From positions 1 through 64,000 of the forward strand of contig DATFHF010000040.1 in assembly GCA_035248685.1 (NCBI GenBank): DNA of 64,000 bases, in the 5' to 3' direction. Both the position numbers and the translations under genes were made by a program. The notes beneath the pieces are model-generated. The model was not told where the DNA came from. It ran no database searches and saw nothing but the letters and a program-made list of their open reading frames with translations. The stretch comes from Jatrophihabitans_A sp035248685 (GTDB taxonomy: Bacteria > Actinomycetota > Actinomycetes > Mycobacteriales > Jatrophihabitantaceae). This document shows, in pieces, positions 51,736-59,625 of the stretch (position 1 is the first letter of the stretch; each line of letters begins with the position of its first letter).

Positions 51736-52884
51736 TCAGGTGGTGTAGCTGGAATTGAGTTCGACATAGCCGGCCGTCAGGTCACAGCCGTAGGCGGTGA
51801 ATTCCCCGGCTGCAATGTCCAGGTCGATCAGGATCGGGACGGTGTCACCCGCCATCAGCGCTCGCAGCTGCTCCAACTCCGGCTCGGTGCGCAGCTCGGG
51901 GTAGACCGGGACATCGCACAGCTGCACCCGGACCCGATCCTGGTCGATGTCCAGCTCGTCCTCGCACTTGCCGACCGCCATCACCACCCGGCCCCAGTTC
52001 GGGTCGGCGCCGTGCGCCATCGTCTTGACCAGCGGTGAGTTCACCACCGCCTTGGCCACCCGCCGGGCCTGATCCCGGTCCCGGGCGCCGACCACCCGGA
52101 CGGTGAGCAGCTTGCTGGCCCCCTCGCCGTCCCGGGCGATCCGGGTGACCAGGTCCAGCGCGAGGCCGTGCAGCGCCTGCTGGAACTGCGCGGCGTCAAC
52201 CGGGCCGGCCGCGCCGTTGGCCAGCACCGCCGCGGTGTCGCTGGTGGAGGTGTCGGTGTCGATGCTCAATGCGTTGAAGGTGTCGTCGACGACCTCCCGG
52301 AACAACCGATCCAGCACGTCTGGATCAAGGCCGGCGTCGGTGAAGAAGAACGTCAGCATGGTGGCCAGGTTCGGCTCGATCATGCCGACGCCCTTGGCCA
52401 CCCCGACGATGCTCGCCGCCCCGACCCGGGCGGAGACCAGCTTCGGCGTGGTGTCGGTGGTCATGATGGCGGTGGCGAAATCCGCCCAGCTGCCTGGCGC
52501 CGGCCAGCCCCGCCCGGTCAGCCGGCGGCGCAGCTCGTCCATCGGGTAGCGCCGGCCGATGACCCCGGTCGAGGCCAGCAGCAGCCGCTCGGGTTCCACC
52601 CCGACCGCGCCGGCCGCGAGCTCCCGCAACTCCCGGGCATCGGCCGCGCCGGCCGGTCCGGTGGCCACGTTGGCGTTGCGGGACGCCACCACCACGCCCT
52701 GGGCGGCGGTAACCGACCGGCTCAGCGTGACGCTCGGGCCGGCGAACCTCGACCGGGTGAAAAGCGCGCTGCTGGCGCAGGGCCGCTCGCTGACCGCGAC
52801 CGCCAGATCATGCCGTCCATCATTGGCGATTCCGGCATCCAGGGTGAACGTCCGGAAGCCAGCCGGACCGGGTTGTGCGTCCAT
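51736..52884 (-). CDS. argJ: Bifunctional ornithine acetyltransferase/N-acetylglutamate synthase
   Basis: The product is 382 aa from ATG 52884 (AAGGGG 7 nt upstream). GVAKGVGMIEPNLATMLTFF holds the autocleavage site at Ala-Thr, where the new N-terminal Thr is the nucleophile. MAHGADPNWGRVVMA and the C-terminal YVELNSSYTT are typical. It recycles acetyl from ornithine to glutamate in arginine synthesis. No other arg genes adjoin it. Confidence 0.94.
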   Translation of the reverse strand: MDAQPGPAGFRTFTLDAGIANDGRHDLAVAVSERPCASSALFTRSRFAGPSVTLSRSVTAAQGVVVASRNANVATGPAGAADARELRELAAGAVGVEPERLLLASTGVIGRRYPMDELRRRLTGRGWPAPGSWADFATAIMTTDTTPKLVSARVGAASIVGVAKGVGMIEPNLATMLTFFFTDAGLDPDVLDRLFREVVDDTFNALSIDTDTSTSDTAAVLANGAAGPVDAAQFQQALHGLALDLVTRIARDGEGASKLLTVRVVGARDRDQARRVAKAVVNSPLVKTMAHGADPNWGRVVMAVGKCEDELDIDQDRVRVQLCDVPVYPELRTEPELEQLRALMAGDTVPILIDLDIAAGEFTAYGCDLTAGYVELNSSYTT

Positions 52885-52924
52885 GCCAGCCCCTTCCCGG
52901 GTACCCATTCGTGCGGTCCCACGC

Positions 52925-53515
52925 TTAGGCTAGCGAGCCCGATTGCCCCGTCCATACCTCGATCAGTAGATCGGCGTCGGTGTAGCTACTCTGCTTCGGC
53001 AAACCCAGCGCGGCGTCCAGTTCGGCGTGCAACGCCACCGTGCTCGCGGTGCGCTCGGCGAAATCGTGCCGCCAATGGCAGGCCAGCACCGTCGCGTCCG
53101 CAGTGACGCCGGCCGCCACCCGGCTGGTCAGCTCGGCCCAACCGGCAGCGGTGAAGTAATACCCGAGCTCACTCAGCACTATCAGGTCGAATCGTCGGCC
53201 GGTCGGCCACTGCTCGGGCAGCAACAACTGCCGCACCCGCACCTGTGGCAACCGGGCAACCCGCGCGGCCGCGGCCCGGACGGCGATCTCGCTGAGATCA
53301 CAGGCCAACAACTCATCGGTCCGGACGGCCAGCCGCTCGGTCAGCGCGCCGGCCGCGCAGCCCGGCTCAAAGCCGCACCGGTACCGCTGCCGGGGAAGGC
53401 AGCTGAGCACCAGGTCGCGCTTGCGCCGCTCGTACCAGCTGGACTCGATCCGCCACGGGTCGGCGCCAGCCCGATACATGCCGTTCAGGTAGGCCAGATC
53501 GACCGGATCCGTCAT
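52925..53515 (-). CDS. NodS-like SAM-dependent methyltransferase
   Basis: A 196-aa protein. WYERRKRDLVLSCLP and RCGFEPGCAAGALTERLA give the SAM site, and FDLIVLSELGYYF the third motif. NodS methylates chitooligosaccharide amines; here the partners are a PIG-L deacetylase, an acyl-CoA dehydrogenase and a GT2. It is the last gene of that operon, coupled through two mini-ORFs. Confidence 0.88.
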   Translation of the reverse strand: MTDPVDLAYLNGMYRAGADPWRIESSWYERRKRDLVLSCLPRQRYRCGFEPGCAAGALTERLAVRTDELLACDLSEIAVRAAAARVARLPQVRVRQLLLPEQWPTGRRFDLIVLSELGYYFTAAGWAELTSRVAAGVTADATVLACHWRHDFAERTASTVALHAELDAALGLPKQSSYTDADLLIEVWTGQSGSLA

Positions 53516-53585
53516 CAGGTCAACCTGCTCTTCGCGCGGGCGCTCATCGCAGCACCATCTCGCTCTTCGCGCGGGCGCTCATCGC
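53515..53585 (-). repeat. Tandem coupling repeat (copies D1 and D2) between PIG-L and methyltransferase
   Basis: Two copies of the core in direct tandem, each starting ATGAGCGCCCGCGCGAAGAG. Copy D1 starts at 53582 on the PIG-L stop (ATGA) and encodes MSARAKSEMVLR. Its stop overlaps the ATG of D2 at 53547, which encodes MSARAKSRLT and ends on the methyltransferase start (TGATG). Two successive mini-ORFs thus bridge the genes without a gap in translation. Confidence 0.78.
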
Positions 53586-54331
53586 AAAAACACCTCGCGC
53601 TCGTGTACCAGCCGATCCAGCGCCCAGCCGGGCAGGATCGGGTCGGCGCCGGTGGAGGGATCCGGCTGCAATTGGCTGACGAATAGCTGGACGGCCCGCT
53701 GCTTGCCGGCTTGCGTCGCCGGCGTCAGGGCGAGTGCTACCGCGCGCGACCAGGGAAACGCCGGGTCGTCCGGGTGACACCAGTGCCAGCCCCAGATGGG
53801 TGCCTCCAGCCAGCGAATCCCGACGGCCTCGGCGACCGCGGCGCAGACCCGGCCGGCGGCTTCGTGATCGGGGTGGCCGTCCCACCGCCAGGGCGCCACC
53901 AGCACGTCGGCCGGTCCGATCAGCTCCGGTAACCGCATGCGCAGCTCGGCCTCGCACGCCGCCAACCTGCCGTCGGGCAGGCCCAGCCGATGTAGCACGC
54001 CGGCCGGCAGCCCGAGGGCACGCATCGCCGTCGCGCTCTCGGCCCGGCGCTGCGCCGACAGCAGTCGAGCCGGCCATCGGGTAGAACCGGGATGGCTAGC
54101 GCCGCCGTCGGTGAGCGCGAGCACCAGCACCTGCCGGCCGGCCAGCGCCGCGGTTCGCATCAGGCCGCCGGCGGCCAGCACCTCGTCGTCCGGGTGCGGT
54201 GCCATCACCACCAGCCGGTGCCCGGGCGGCACCAGGTCGTCGACGCCGACCTCCGGCAGCCGGGCCCACCCCGGCGCGGCGCGCCACGCCGAGCTCGCGG
54301 TTCCGGTGCCGGCGATGACCCGGCTACTCAC
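53579..54331 (-). CDS. PIG-L/LmbE-family deacetylase
   Basis: The product is 250 aa from GTG 54331, overlapping the acyl-CoA dehydrogenase-like stop (GTGA). VMAPHPDDEVLAAGGLM is the zinc-binding AHPDDE motif and GHPDHEAAGR the second His site. It would deacetylate an N-acetylated sugar conjugate. In other bacteria this domain is fused to a NodS-like methyltransferase (established as a bifunctional protein name), so the two genes here are a split version. Confidence 0.9.
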   Translation of the reverse strand: MSSRVIAGTGTASSAWRAAPGWARLPEVGVDDLVPPGHRLVVMAPHPDDEVLAAGGLMRTAALAGRQVLVLALTDGGASHPGSTRWPARLLSAQRRAESATAMRALGLPAGVLHRLGLPDGRLAACEAELRMRLPELIGPADVLVAPWRWDGHPDHEAAGRVCAAVAEAVGIRWLEAPIWGWHWCHPDDPAFPWSRAVALALTPATQAGKQRAVQLFVSQLQPDPSTGADPILPGWALDRLVHEREVFLR

Positions 54332-55308
54332 AGCGCCCACCCTGCTGCCTCCGAAGGCTGCCCGACCAGCTCCTTGGCGACCAGGTCGCCGAGCACCGCC
54401 AGGTCGCGTTCGGCATGCGATTGCCGCACGAACACCGGCAGATCCGCAAACCGCTGGGCCAGCGCCGGATCGCGGCACAGCGGTCCGGCGCCAAGCGCCC
54501 GGCCGGCATGGTGCAGCACCGCGGCCACCGCCTCCTCGACGATGCCGCGTACTCGCAACGCCAGCGCCTCGGCGTCCCGCTGGGGGTTGTCATCGATCCA
54601 GCGGGCAGCCGCTCGCAGCGCGGCCCGAGCCCCACCCAGCGCGGCGTCCACCGCCCCCAGGTGAGCGGATGCGTGCGGGTCCTCGCCTCCGGCCACCCGC
54701 CGGGCCAGCTCCTCGGCCAGCGGGACCAGCCCGCCGTACCAGCATGCGGCGATTCCGGCCCCGCCGTGCCAGAAGCCGGGCCGGTTCAGGTAGTCACCGG
54801 GCCGGCCCAGCATGGTGGCCGGGACATCGTCGAACAGCACATCCCCGCTGTCCACCCGTCCCATCCCGACGGCATGCCAGCCTTCGGCGGTGATTCGGAC
54901 GCCGACCTGGTCCAACCGGACCATGGCCAAGCACTGCCGGCCGTGCTCGTCCCACGCGGTCAGCACAGCATCGCTGACCGCACCCGCCCCGGAGCACCAG
55001 GCCTTACGGCCGGATAGCCGAGCCGTCCCCCTGGCCTGCCGCAGCAGCACCCGCGCGGACGGCGGCTCGGCGGCCCAGGTCGCCCAGGTCGAGCCGGGCG
55101 CTGGCGCCGGACCCGCCAGCTCGCCGATGATCGCCAGCGCGTCGGCATGCCCCTCGAACAGCTTGACCAGCGCCAGATCTTCGGCCGCGACGGCTGCCAG
55201 CGCCCGCCACCGGCCCAGGGTGTTGCCGCCACCCGGCCGCGGCAGGTTGCCGGCGCCGCTGACCAGCAGCTCGCGCAGGCGCCCTACGACCGGGTCGGCC
55301 ATGGTCAT
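54328..55308 (-). CDS. Acyl-CoA dehydrogenase-like protein
   Basis: A 326-aa protein, shorter than normal acyl-CoA dehydrogenases (~380-400). RLSGRKAWCSGAGAVSDAVL and the C-terminal helical part (RGIVEEAVAAVLHHAGRALG) are recognisable. The N-terminal domain is short. It sits between a GT2 and a PIG-L deacetylase with 4-nt overlaps on both sides. In such clusters the reaction is not established. Confidence 0.82.
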   Translation of the reverse strand: MTMADPVVGRLRELLVSGAGNLPRPGGGNTLGRWRALAAVAAEDLALVKLFEGHADALAIIGELAGPAPAPGSTWATWAAEPPSARVLLRQARGTARLSGRKAWCSGAGAVSDAVLTAWDEHGRQCLAMVRLDQVGVRITAEGWHAVGMGRVDSGDVLFDDVPATMLGRPGDYLNRPGFWHGGAGIAACWYGGLVPLAEELARRVAGGEDPHASAHLGAVDAALGGARAALRAAARWIDDNPQRDAEALALRVRGIVEEAVAAVLHHAGRALGAGPLCRDPALAQRFADLPVFVRQSHAERDLAVLGDLVAKELVGQPSEAAGWAL

Positions 55309-55334
55309 CTGCTCTTCGCGCGAGCGGTCATCGC
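55305..55334 (-). repeat. Coupling repeat copy E, absorbed into the GT2 C-terminus
   Basis: The repeat (ATGACCGCTCGCGCGAAGAG, one change from the core) is read in frame as the last eight residues of the glycosyltransferase (MTARAKSR). Its stop overlaps the next ATG (ATGA). In this copy the mini-ORF has merged with the upstream gene. Confidence 0.7.
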
Positions 55335-56069
55335 CGGCAGGCCGGGCCCGGCCGAGGCGGGGCTGCCCGCATGGGTCGAGGCCGACAACGATTGCAGGTG
55401 CCGGGCGAAACCAGCCGGCGCGCGGCCGGCCAGGCGGCTGCTGGTGGCGACCGGTAAGTCACCCACCCAGGCAACCGGCAGGCCGAGCCCGACCAGGCGG
55501 CGCACCAGCATGACGTCCTCATCGGCGACCAACTGCGGGAACCCGCCGGCAGCCAGGTAGGCGATCGCCGCCAGCGACAGGTTGGCACCGTGCACGTGCC
55601 GATGTCCGTCCGCGGACCGATAGCCGCCGAGGTAGCGAAGCCGGGTGTGCGGCGGGTGCCCGGTCCAGTCCGGCACCTCGACGGTGCCCACCACGGCCAG
55701 CGCACCTTGCTCGGCGTGCCGCAGGATGCCGGTCAGCCAATGCGGCGGGACGACCGAATCCGCATCGGTAGTGGCCAGCCACACTCCGCCTACATCGAAT
55801 TCCCGCAGTAACCAGCTCATCCCCAGATCACGCGCGTAGCCGACGTTGCCGCGGTCGGACGACAGCACGACCAACCGTTGAACCGAAGCCAGCTGACAGC
55901 CGGCCAGCACGGCTGTCGAGCGATCGGTGCAGGCATCGAGCACCACAACCAGCACCACCGGCTGGCGAACCCGGCCGGACGCCCGGTCGATGCCGGCGAG
56001 GCAAGCAGCCAGTAGCTGGTCTTCGTTGCGCACCGGGACGACGACCCCGAAGACGTGCGGTCCGATCAC
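55305..56069 (-). CDS. Family 2 glycosyltransferase
   Basis: A 254-aa GT-A protein. GVVVPVRNEDQLLAACLAGI and LATTDADSVVPPHWL (the DxD) bind the nucleotide sugar, and ADEDVMLVRR is the catalytic ED motif. The last eight residues come from the coupling repeat. No membrane segment is seen, so the acceptor is likely soluble or peripheral. It follows a Pro-rich small protein by a 4-nt overlap. Confidence 0.9.
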   Translation of the reverse strand: MIGPHVFGVVVPVRNEDQLLAACLAGIDRASGRVRQPVVLVVVLDACTDRSTAVLAGCQLASVQRLVVLSSDRGNVGYARDLGMSWLLREFDVGGVWLATTDADSVVPPHWLTGILRHAEQGALAVVGTVEVPDWTGHPPHTRLRYLGGYRSADGHRHVHGANLSLAAIAYLAAGGFPQLVADEDVMLVRRLVGLGLPVAWVGDLPVATSSRLAGRAPAGFARHLQSLSASTHAGSPASAGPGLPAMTARAKSR

Positions 56070-56296
56070 GCCACGCGGCGAACCGAAGCTGAGCTACCCG
56101 CGTCGATCGGACGATCGGGCTCCGGGCCTACCGGCTCCGGCCGGCCCGGGCCGCCTGGCCGCGGATCGGGGGGCACCGGCTCGGGCGAGACCGGCTCCGG
56201 CTCCGGCGAGATCGGTGGCACGGTCGGGCCTGGCTCGATCGGGGGCACGGTGGGGCTGGGTTGCACCGGATCGGACAGCGCAGGATCAGACGTCAT
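56066..56296 (-). CDS. Proline-rich small protein
   Basis: A 76-aa protein from ATG 56296, with GGGAG 6 nt upstream. It is almost entirely Pro/Glu/Asp/Gly/Ser, with repeated PEP-type motifs (PISPEPEPVSPEPVPPDPRP). Its stop overlaps the GT2 start (ATGA), which supports real translation. No homologue is recognised. It may be a flexible scaffold. Confidence 0.6.
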   Translation of the reverse strand: MTSDPALSDPVQPSPTVPPIEPGPTVPPISPEPEPVSPEPVPPDPRPGGPGRPEPVGPEPDRPIDAGSSASVRRVA

Positions 56297-56821
56297 CGGA
56301 CTCTCCCAGAATGGACGTCATGGCTAGCTGCTCAACCGCTGCCGAACCTATCAGTGCGAGCCGGCTCGTGCGGCTGCCGTCGGTCTGACTGCGAATTTGC
56401 CGGTGCCGCGTACGCCGGCCGTGAGAGCTCTACAATCCGAGCCACTACTTCCAGACGAGGTACGACATGGCACAGCCTCCGTCCGCTTGAGGGGGCTGTA
56501 CTCCGGTCCTCCCCGTTAGGCACGAAACGCACCAGCCCGTTTCAGGTTCTTCCAGCTCGGCCGACACTTCCTGTCATTTAGTTCGTTGATGCTCGTATCA
56601 GGCTGGCCAGACCACCCTCCTGCAAGACGTACCGCCGACCATGGGGAGGCAACACAGCCGCAAACCACCTGCGTAACCCAGCGCCCTTCCGCCGCGAGCG
56701 TGAGTCTGACACGCTCGCCATAGTCTGGGCGCTAAAGCTGCATACTCTCATTTCGCGGCTATTTGGTACACCCTGTCCCCCCAGACTCAACCGTGACCAA
56801 GCTTCGGAGATCAGACAGACG
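56297..56821. other. Long intergenic region without a convincing gene
   Basis: About 520 bp separate the divergent Pro-rich/GT2 operon and the diguanylate cyclase. I see no coding frame with a ribosome binding site and good codon use. It holds the promoter regions of both operons and the 9-bp hairpin at 56694-56718. No known riboswitch was identified by eye. Confidence 0.6.
56694..56718. promoter_or_regulatory. Perfect 9-bp inverted repeat upstream of the GGDEF gene
   Basis: GCGAGCGTG (56694-56702) and CACGCTCGC (56710-56718) surround AGTCTGA. The stem is perfect. It sits ~104 bp upstream of the diguanylate cyclase start and could be an operator or a terminator for a short transcript. Confidence 0.55.
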
Positions 56822-58129
56822 ATGACCGCCGGGATTGCGTCGACGGGCGCCAGGTGGCTGCGTCCGCACCGGATGGTGCGCCAGTGGAAGCTCTGGCAAA
56901 TACCGCGGCCGGCGGTGCTGATGATTCTCGGCGTCGAGATCATCGCGGTCGCCGCTTTCGCCGCCTCGCTGCCCAACCTGAAGCTGTCCGAGCAGGGCGT
57001 CACCCGATGGCTGGTGCTGGCTGGGCTGAGCGTGCTGCACGCCGAGACGGCGGCCCGGGCCGAGCGGATGCGCAGGTATCTATCCACCAGCGTGCACGTC
57101 ACGATGATTTCGGTCTGGGCCTTCGCGGCGGTGCTGTGCCTACCGACCACGCTCGCCGCCACCCTGGTGGCCTTTCTGTTCGCGTTCGCCAGCTGGCAGC
57201 AGCGCGGCCAACGCTCGGCGGTGCCGCACCGCGAGATCTATAACGCCTCGACCGCGATCCTGGCGGCGCTGGCGGCCAACACCAGCTACCTGGCGTTAAT
57301 GCACCACCTGCCACCGTTGACCAGCAACGGCCGCACCGCGATCGCTGCCCTGGCAGCGCTAGTGATCTATCTAGGGCTCAACATCGTGCTGATCATCACC
57401 ACCGTCCACTTCGCGGTCGGGCCGGTGCCGGTGCGCGAGTTGCTGCCCGACCGGGAAGAGATCGCCCTCGAGCTGGGGACGCTGGTGCTCGGCATCCTCA
57501 CTGCGGAAACCATCATCGTCCAGCCCTGGCTAACCCCGCTGGTGCTAGTGGTGATGGTGCTGCTGCAACGCAGTTCGCTGGTCAGCCAGCTCGAGCTTGC
57601 CGCCGCCACCGACGCCAAGACCGGCCTGCTCAACGCCGCCGCCTGGCAGGAACTCGCCCAACGGGAACTGATCCGCTCGCAGCACTCCCGATCGCCGTGC
57701 GCGGTGATGCTGCTCGACCTCGATCACTTCAAGACGGTCAACGACACCCTTGGTCACCTGGCCGGTGACTCGGCGCTGCGTTCGATCGGCGAGGCGTTGC
57801 AACGCGAGCTGCGCGGCTACGACGCGGTAGCCCGGTTCGGCGGCGAGGAGTTCGTGGTCTTCCTGCACGACGTCGGCCAGCAGGACGCGATCGATGTCGC
57901 CGAACGGACGCTGTCCCGGATCCGCAACCTGGCCATCGGCGGCCAGGAGCCCGATGGCCAGCAGGTACCACTGACCGCATCGATCGGGCTGGCCAGCTAC
58001 CCGACGCACGGCGAAGATCTCACCGACCTGCTCGAAGCCGCCGATGTCGCGCTGTACGGCGCCAAGCGGGCCGGCCGGGATCGGGTCGGCCTACCACCGG
58101 ACCCGGCTGCGGTCGCGCAGCCGACCTGA
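56822..58129 (+). CDS. Membrane diguanylate cyclase (GGDEF)
   Basis: A 435-aa protein. Six or more transmembrane helices fill residues ~30-255, followed by a GGDEF domain. MLLDLDHFKTVNDTLGHLAG, RFGGEEFVVF (active) and ASIGLASYP are present. The RGYD motif ahead of the GGEEF is an intact inhibitory I-site. It makes cyclic di-GMP, so the sensor part likely responds to a membrane or envelope signal. No EAL domain. Confidence 0.92.
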   Translation: MTAGIASTGARWLRPHRMVRQWKLWQIPRPAVLMILGVEIIAVAAFAASLPNLKLSEQGVTRWLVLAGLSVLHAETAARAERMRRYLSTSVHVTMISVWAFAAVLCLPTTLAATLVAFLFAFASWQQRGQRSAVPHREIYNASTAILAALAANTSYLALMHHLPPLTSNGRTAIAALAALVIYLGLNIVLIITTVHFAVGPVPVRELLPDREEIALELGTLVLGILTAETIIVQPWLTPLVLVVMVLLQRSSLVSQLELAAATDAKTGLLNAAAWQELAQRELIRSQHSRSPCAVMLLDLDHFKTVNDTLGHLAGDSALRSIGEALQRELRGYDAVARFGGEEFVVFLHDVGQQDAIDVAERTLSRIRNLAIGGQEPDGQQVPLTASIGLASYPTHGEDLTDLLEAADVALYGAKRAGRDRVGLPPDPAAVAQPT

Positions 58130-58203
58130 GTTACCCCACTGGACAAAGCACAACCTGTATTCGAACACAGCAGACGCACAGCACGATCCCGCAGGGTGAT
58201 GGC

Positions 58204-59589
58204 ATGACCTGGAACGACTACCCGTCCGAGCGCGACGATTCGCAGCTGCCCGACCAGCAGCAGCCCTCGGGCCGGGTCGAGTCGCACACCACCGGCGTTG
58301 AGCCGGCCACCGCCAGCTACCCGGATCCGGTGGGCTACCGGCAGCAGACAACCCCGTACCTGCCGTATCAGCCCGGCCAGCCCTACCAGCCGAGCTATCA
58401 GTCCTATCCACCCCAGCAGTCCTACCCGGGCGGCAGCTACCCGCCGCCGCCACCGAACCAGCAGCCGGAACCGGAGCCTGCGCGGCCGCGCCGCCGTCCG
58501 GTGTTGACGACCGCGTTGGTCGCCGCGCTGATCGGCGGCGGCGTCGGCGGCGGCGTGGTCGCGGTGGCCGACCGGCACAACGGCGGCACCACGCAGAGCG
58601 GCATCAAGATCACCAACTCGACCGGGGCGCCGGCCGCGCAGTTGGACGGCACGATCGGGGCGGCCGCCGCCAAGATCCGTCCGAGCGTGGTGACCCTCGA
58701 CGTCAGCGGCCAGCAGCAGGCCGGCACCGGATCCGGCGTGATCATCCGTCCGGAGGGCTACATCCTGACCAATGACCACGTGGTCGACATCGGCACCGGC
58801 GGCGGCCAGATCCAGGTCATGCTGTCCGACGGCCGAAGCGCAGCCGCCAAGGTGGTCGGCCGCGACACCTCCGACGACCTGGCCGTGGTGAAGGTATCCG
58901 GGCTGGACAACCTCGTCGCGGCGACCTTCGCCAAGTCCAGTTCGCTCAGCGTCGGGCAGACCGTGGTTGCGGTCGGGGCCCCGTTGGGCCTATCGGACAC
59001 GGTCACCAGCGGCATCGTGAGCAACCTGGCCCGGCCGGTTCGAGCCGGTGACAACGACCAGGCGGTGTTCGAGGCGGTGCAGACCGACGCCGCGATCAAC
59101 CCCGGCAACTCCGGCGGTCCGCTGGTGGACCTGAACGGTTCGGTGGTCGGCATCAATGCGGCGATCGCCAGCGATAACTCCGGCGGTGGCGGCCTGCAAA
59201 TTCCGGGCCAACCCGCCCAGCAGGCCGGCAACATCGGCATCGGGTTCGCGATCCCGGCCGACGAGGCCAGCCGGATCGCCGGCGAGCTAATGGCCTTCGG
59301 CAAAGCCACCCACGCCGTCCTCGGCGTCCAAGTCAGCGCTACCTCGACCAGCACGCCATCGGCCACCGGGGTGCCGCTGAACACGGTCACCCCGGGCGGA
59401 GTCGCCGCCAAGGCCGGTCTGAAGGTGGGCGACGTGGTCACCGCGGTGAACGACCAGCGGGTCACCACCGCCGACGCGCTGATCGCGGCAATCCGCAGTC
59501 ATGCCCCCGGTGAGCAAGTCAAGGTCAGCTACATCCGGGGCGGCACGAACAGTTCCGTCACGGTCGCGCTGGGTTCGTCCGACAGCTGA
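58204..59589 (+). CDS. HtrA-like S1C serine protease with PDZ domain
   Basis: A 461-aa protein. A Tyr/Pro/Gln-rich cytoplasmic tail (~95 residues) precedes a transmembrane helix (~98-120). The protease has catalytic His (LTNDHVVDIG), Asp (DDLAVVKV) and Ser (NPGNSGGPLV). A C-terminal PDZ domain (KAGLKVGDVVTAVNDQRVT) binds substrate ends. It degrades misfolded exported proteins. Confidence 0.93.
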   Translation: MTWNDYPSERDDSQLPDQQQPSGRVESHTTGVEPATASYPDPVGYRQQTTPYLPYQPGQPYQPSYQSYPPQQSYPGGSYPPPPPNQQPEPEPARPRRRPVLTTALVAALIGGGVGGGVVAVADRHNGGTTQSGIKITNSTGAPAAQLDGTIGAAAAKIRPSVVTLDVSGQQQAGTGSGVIIRPEGYILTNDHVVDIGTGGGQIQVMLSDGRSAAAKVVGRDTSDDLAVVKVSGLDNLVAATFAKSSSLSVGQTVVAVGAPLGLSDTVTSGIVSNLARPVRAGDNDQAVFEAVQTDAAINPGNSGGPLVDLNGSVVGINAAIASDNSGGGGLQIPGQPAQQAGNIGIGFAIPADEASRIAGELMAFGKATHAVLGVQVSATSTSTPSATGVPLNTVTPGGVAAKAGLKVGDVVTAVNDQRVTTADALIAAIRSHAPGEQVKVSYIRGGTNSSVTVALGSSDS

Positions 59590-59625
59590 TCGGCAGCCAC
59601 CCCTACCCGCGGGTAACCTCGACGC

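Noticed and set aside
56467..56490. Seven-residue ORF (MAQPPSA) with GAGG upstream, possible leader peptide
   Set aside because: It has no run of a regulatory amino acid and no terminator/antiterminator pair after it. It could be chance.
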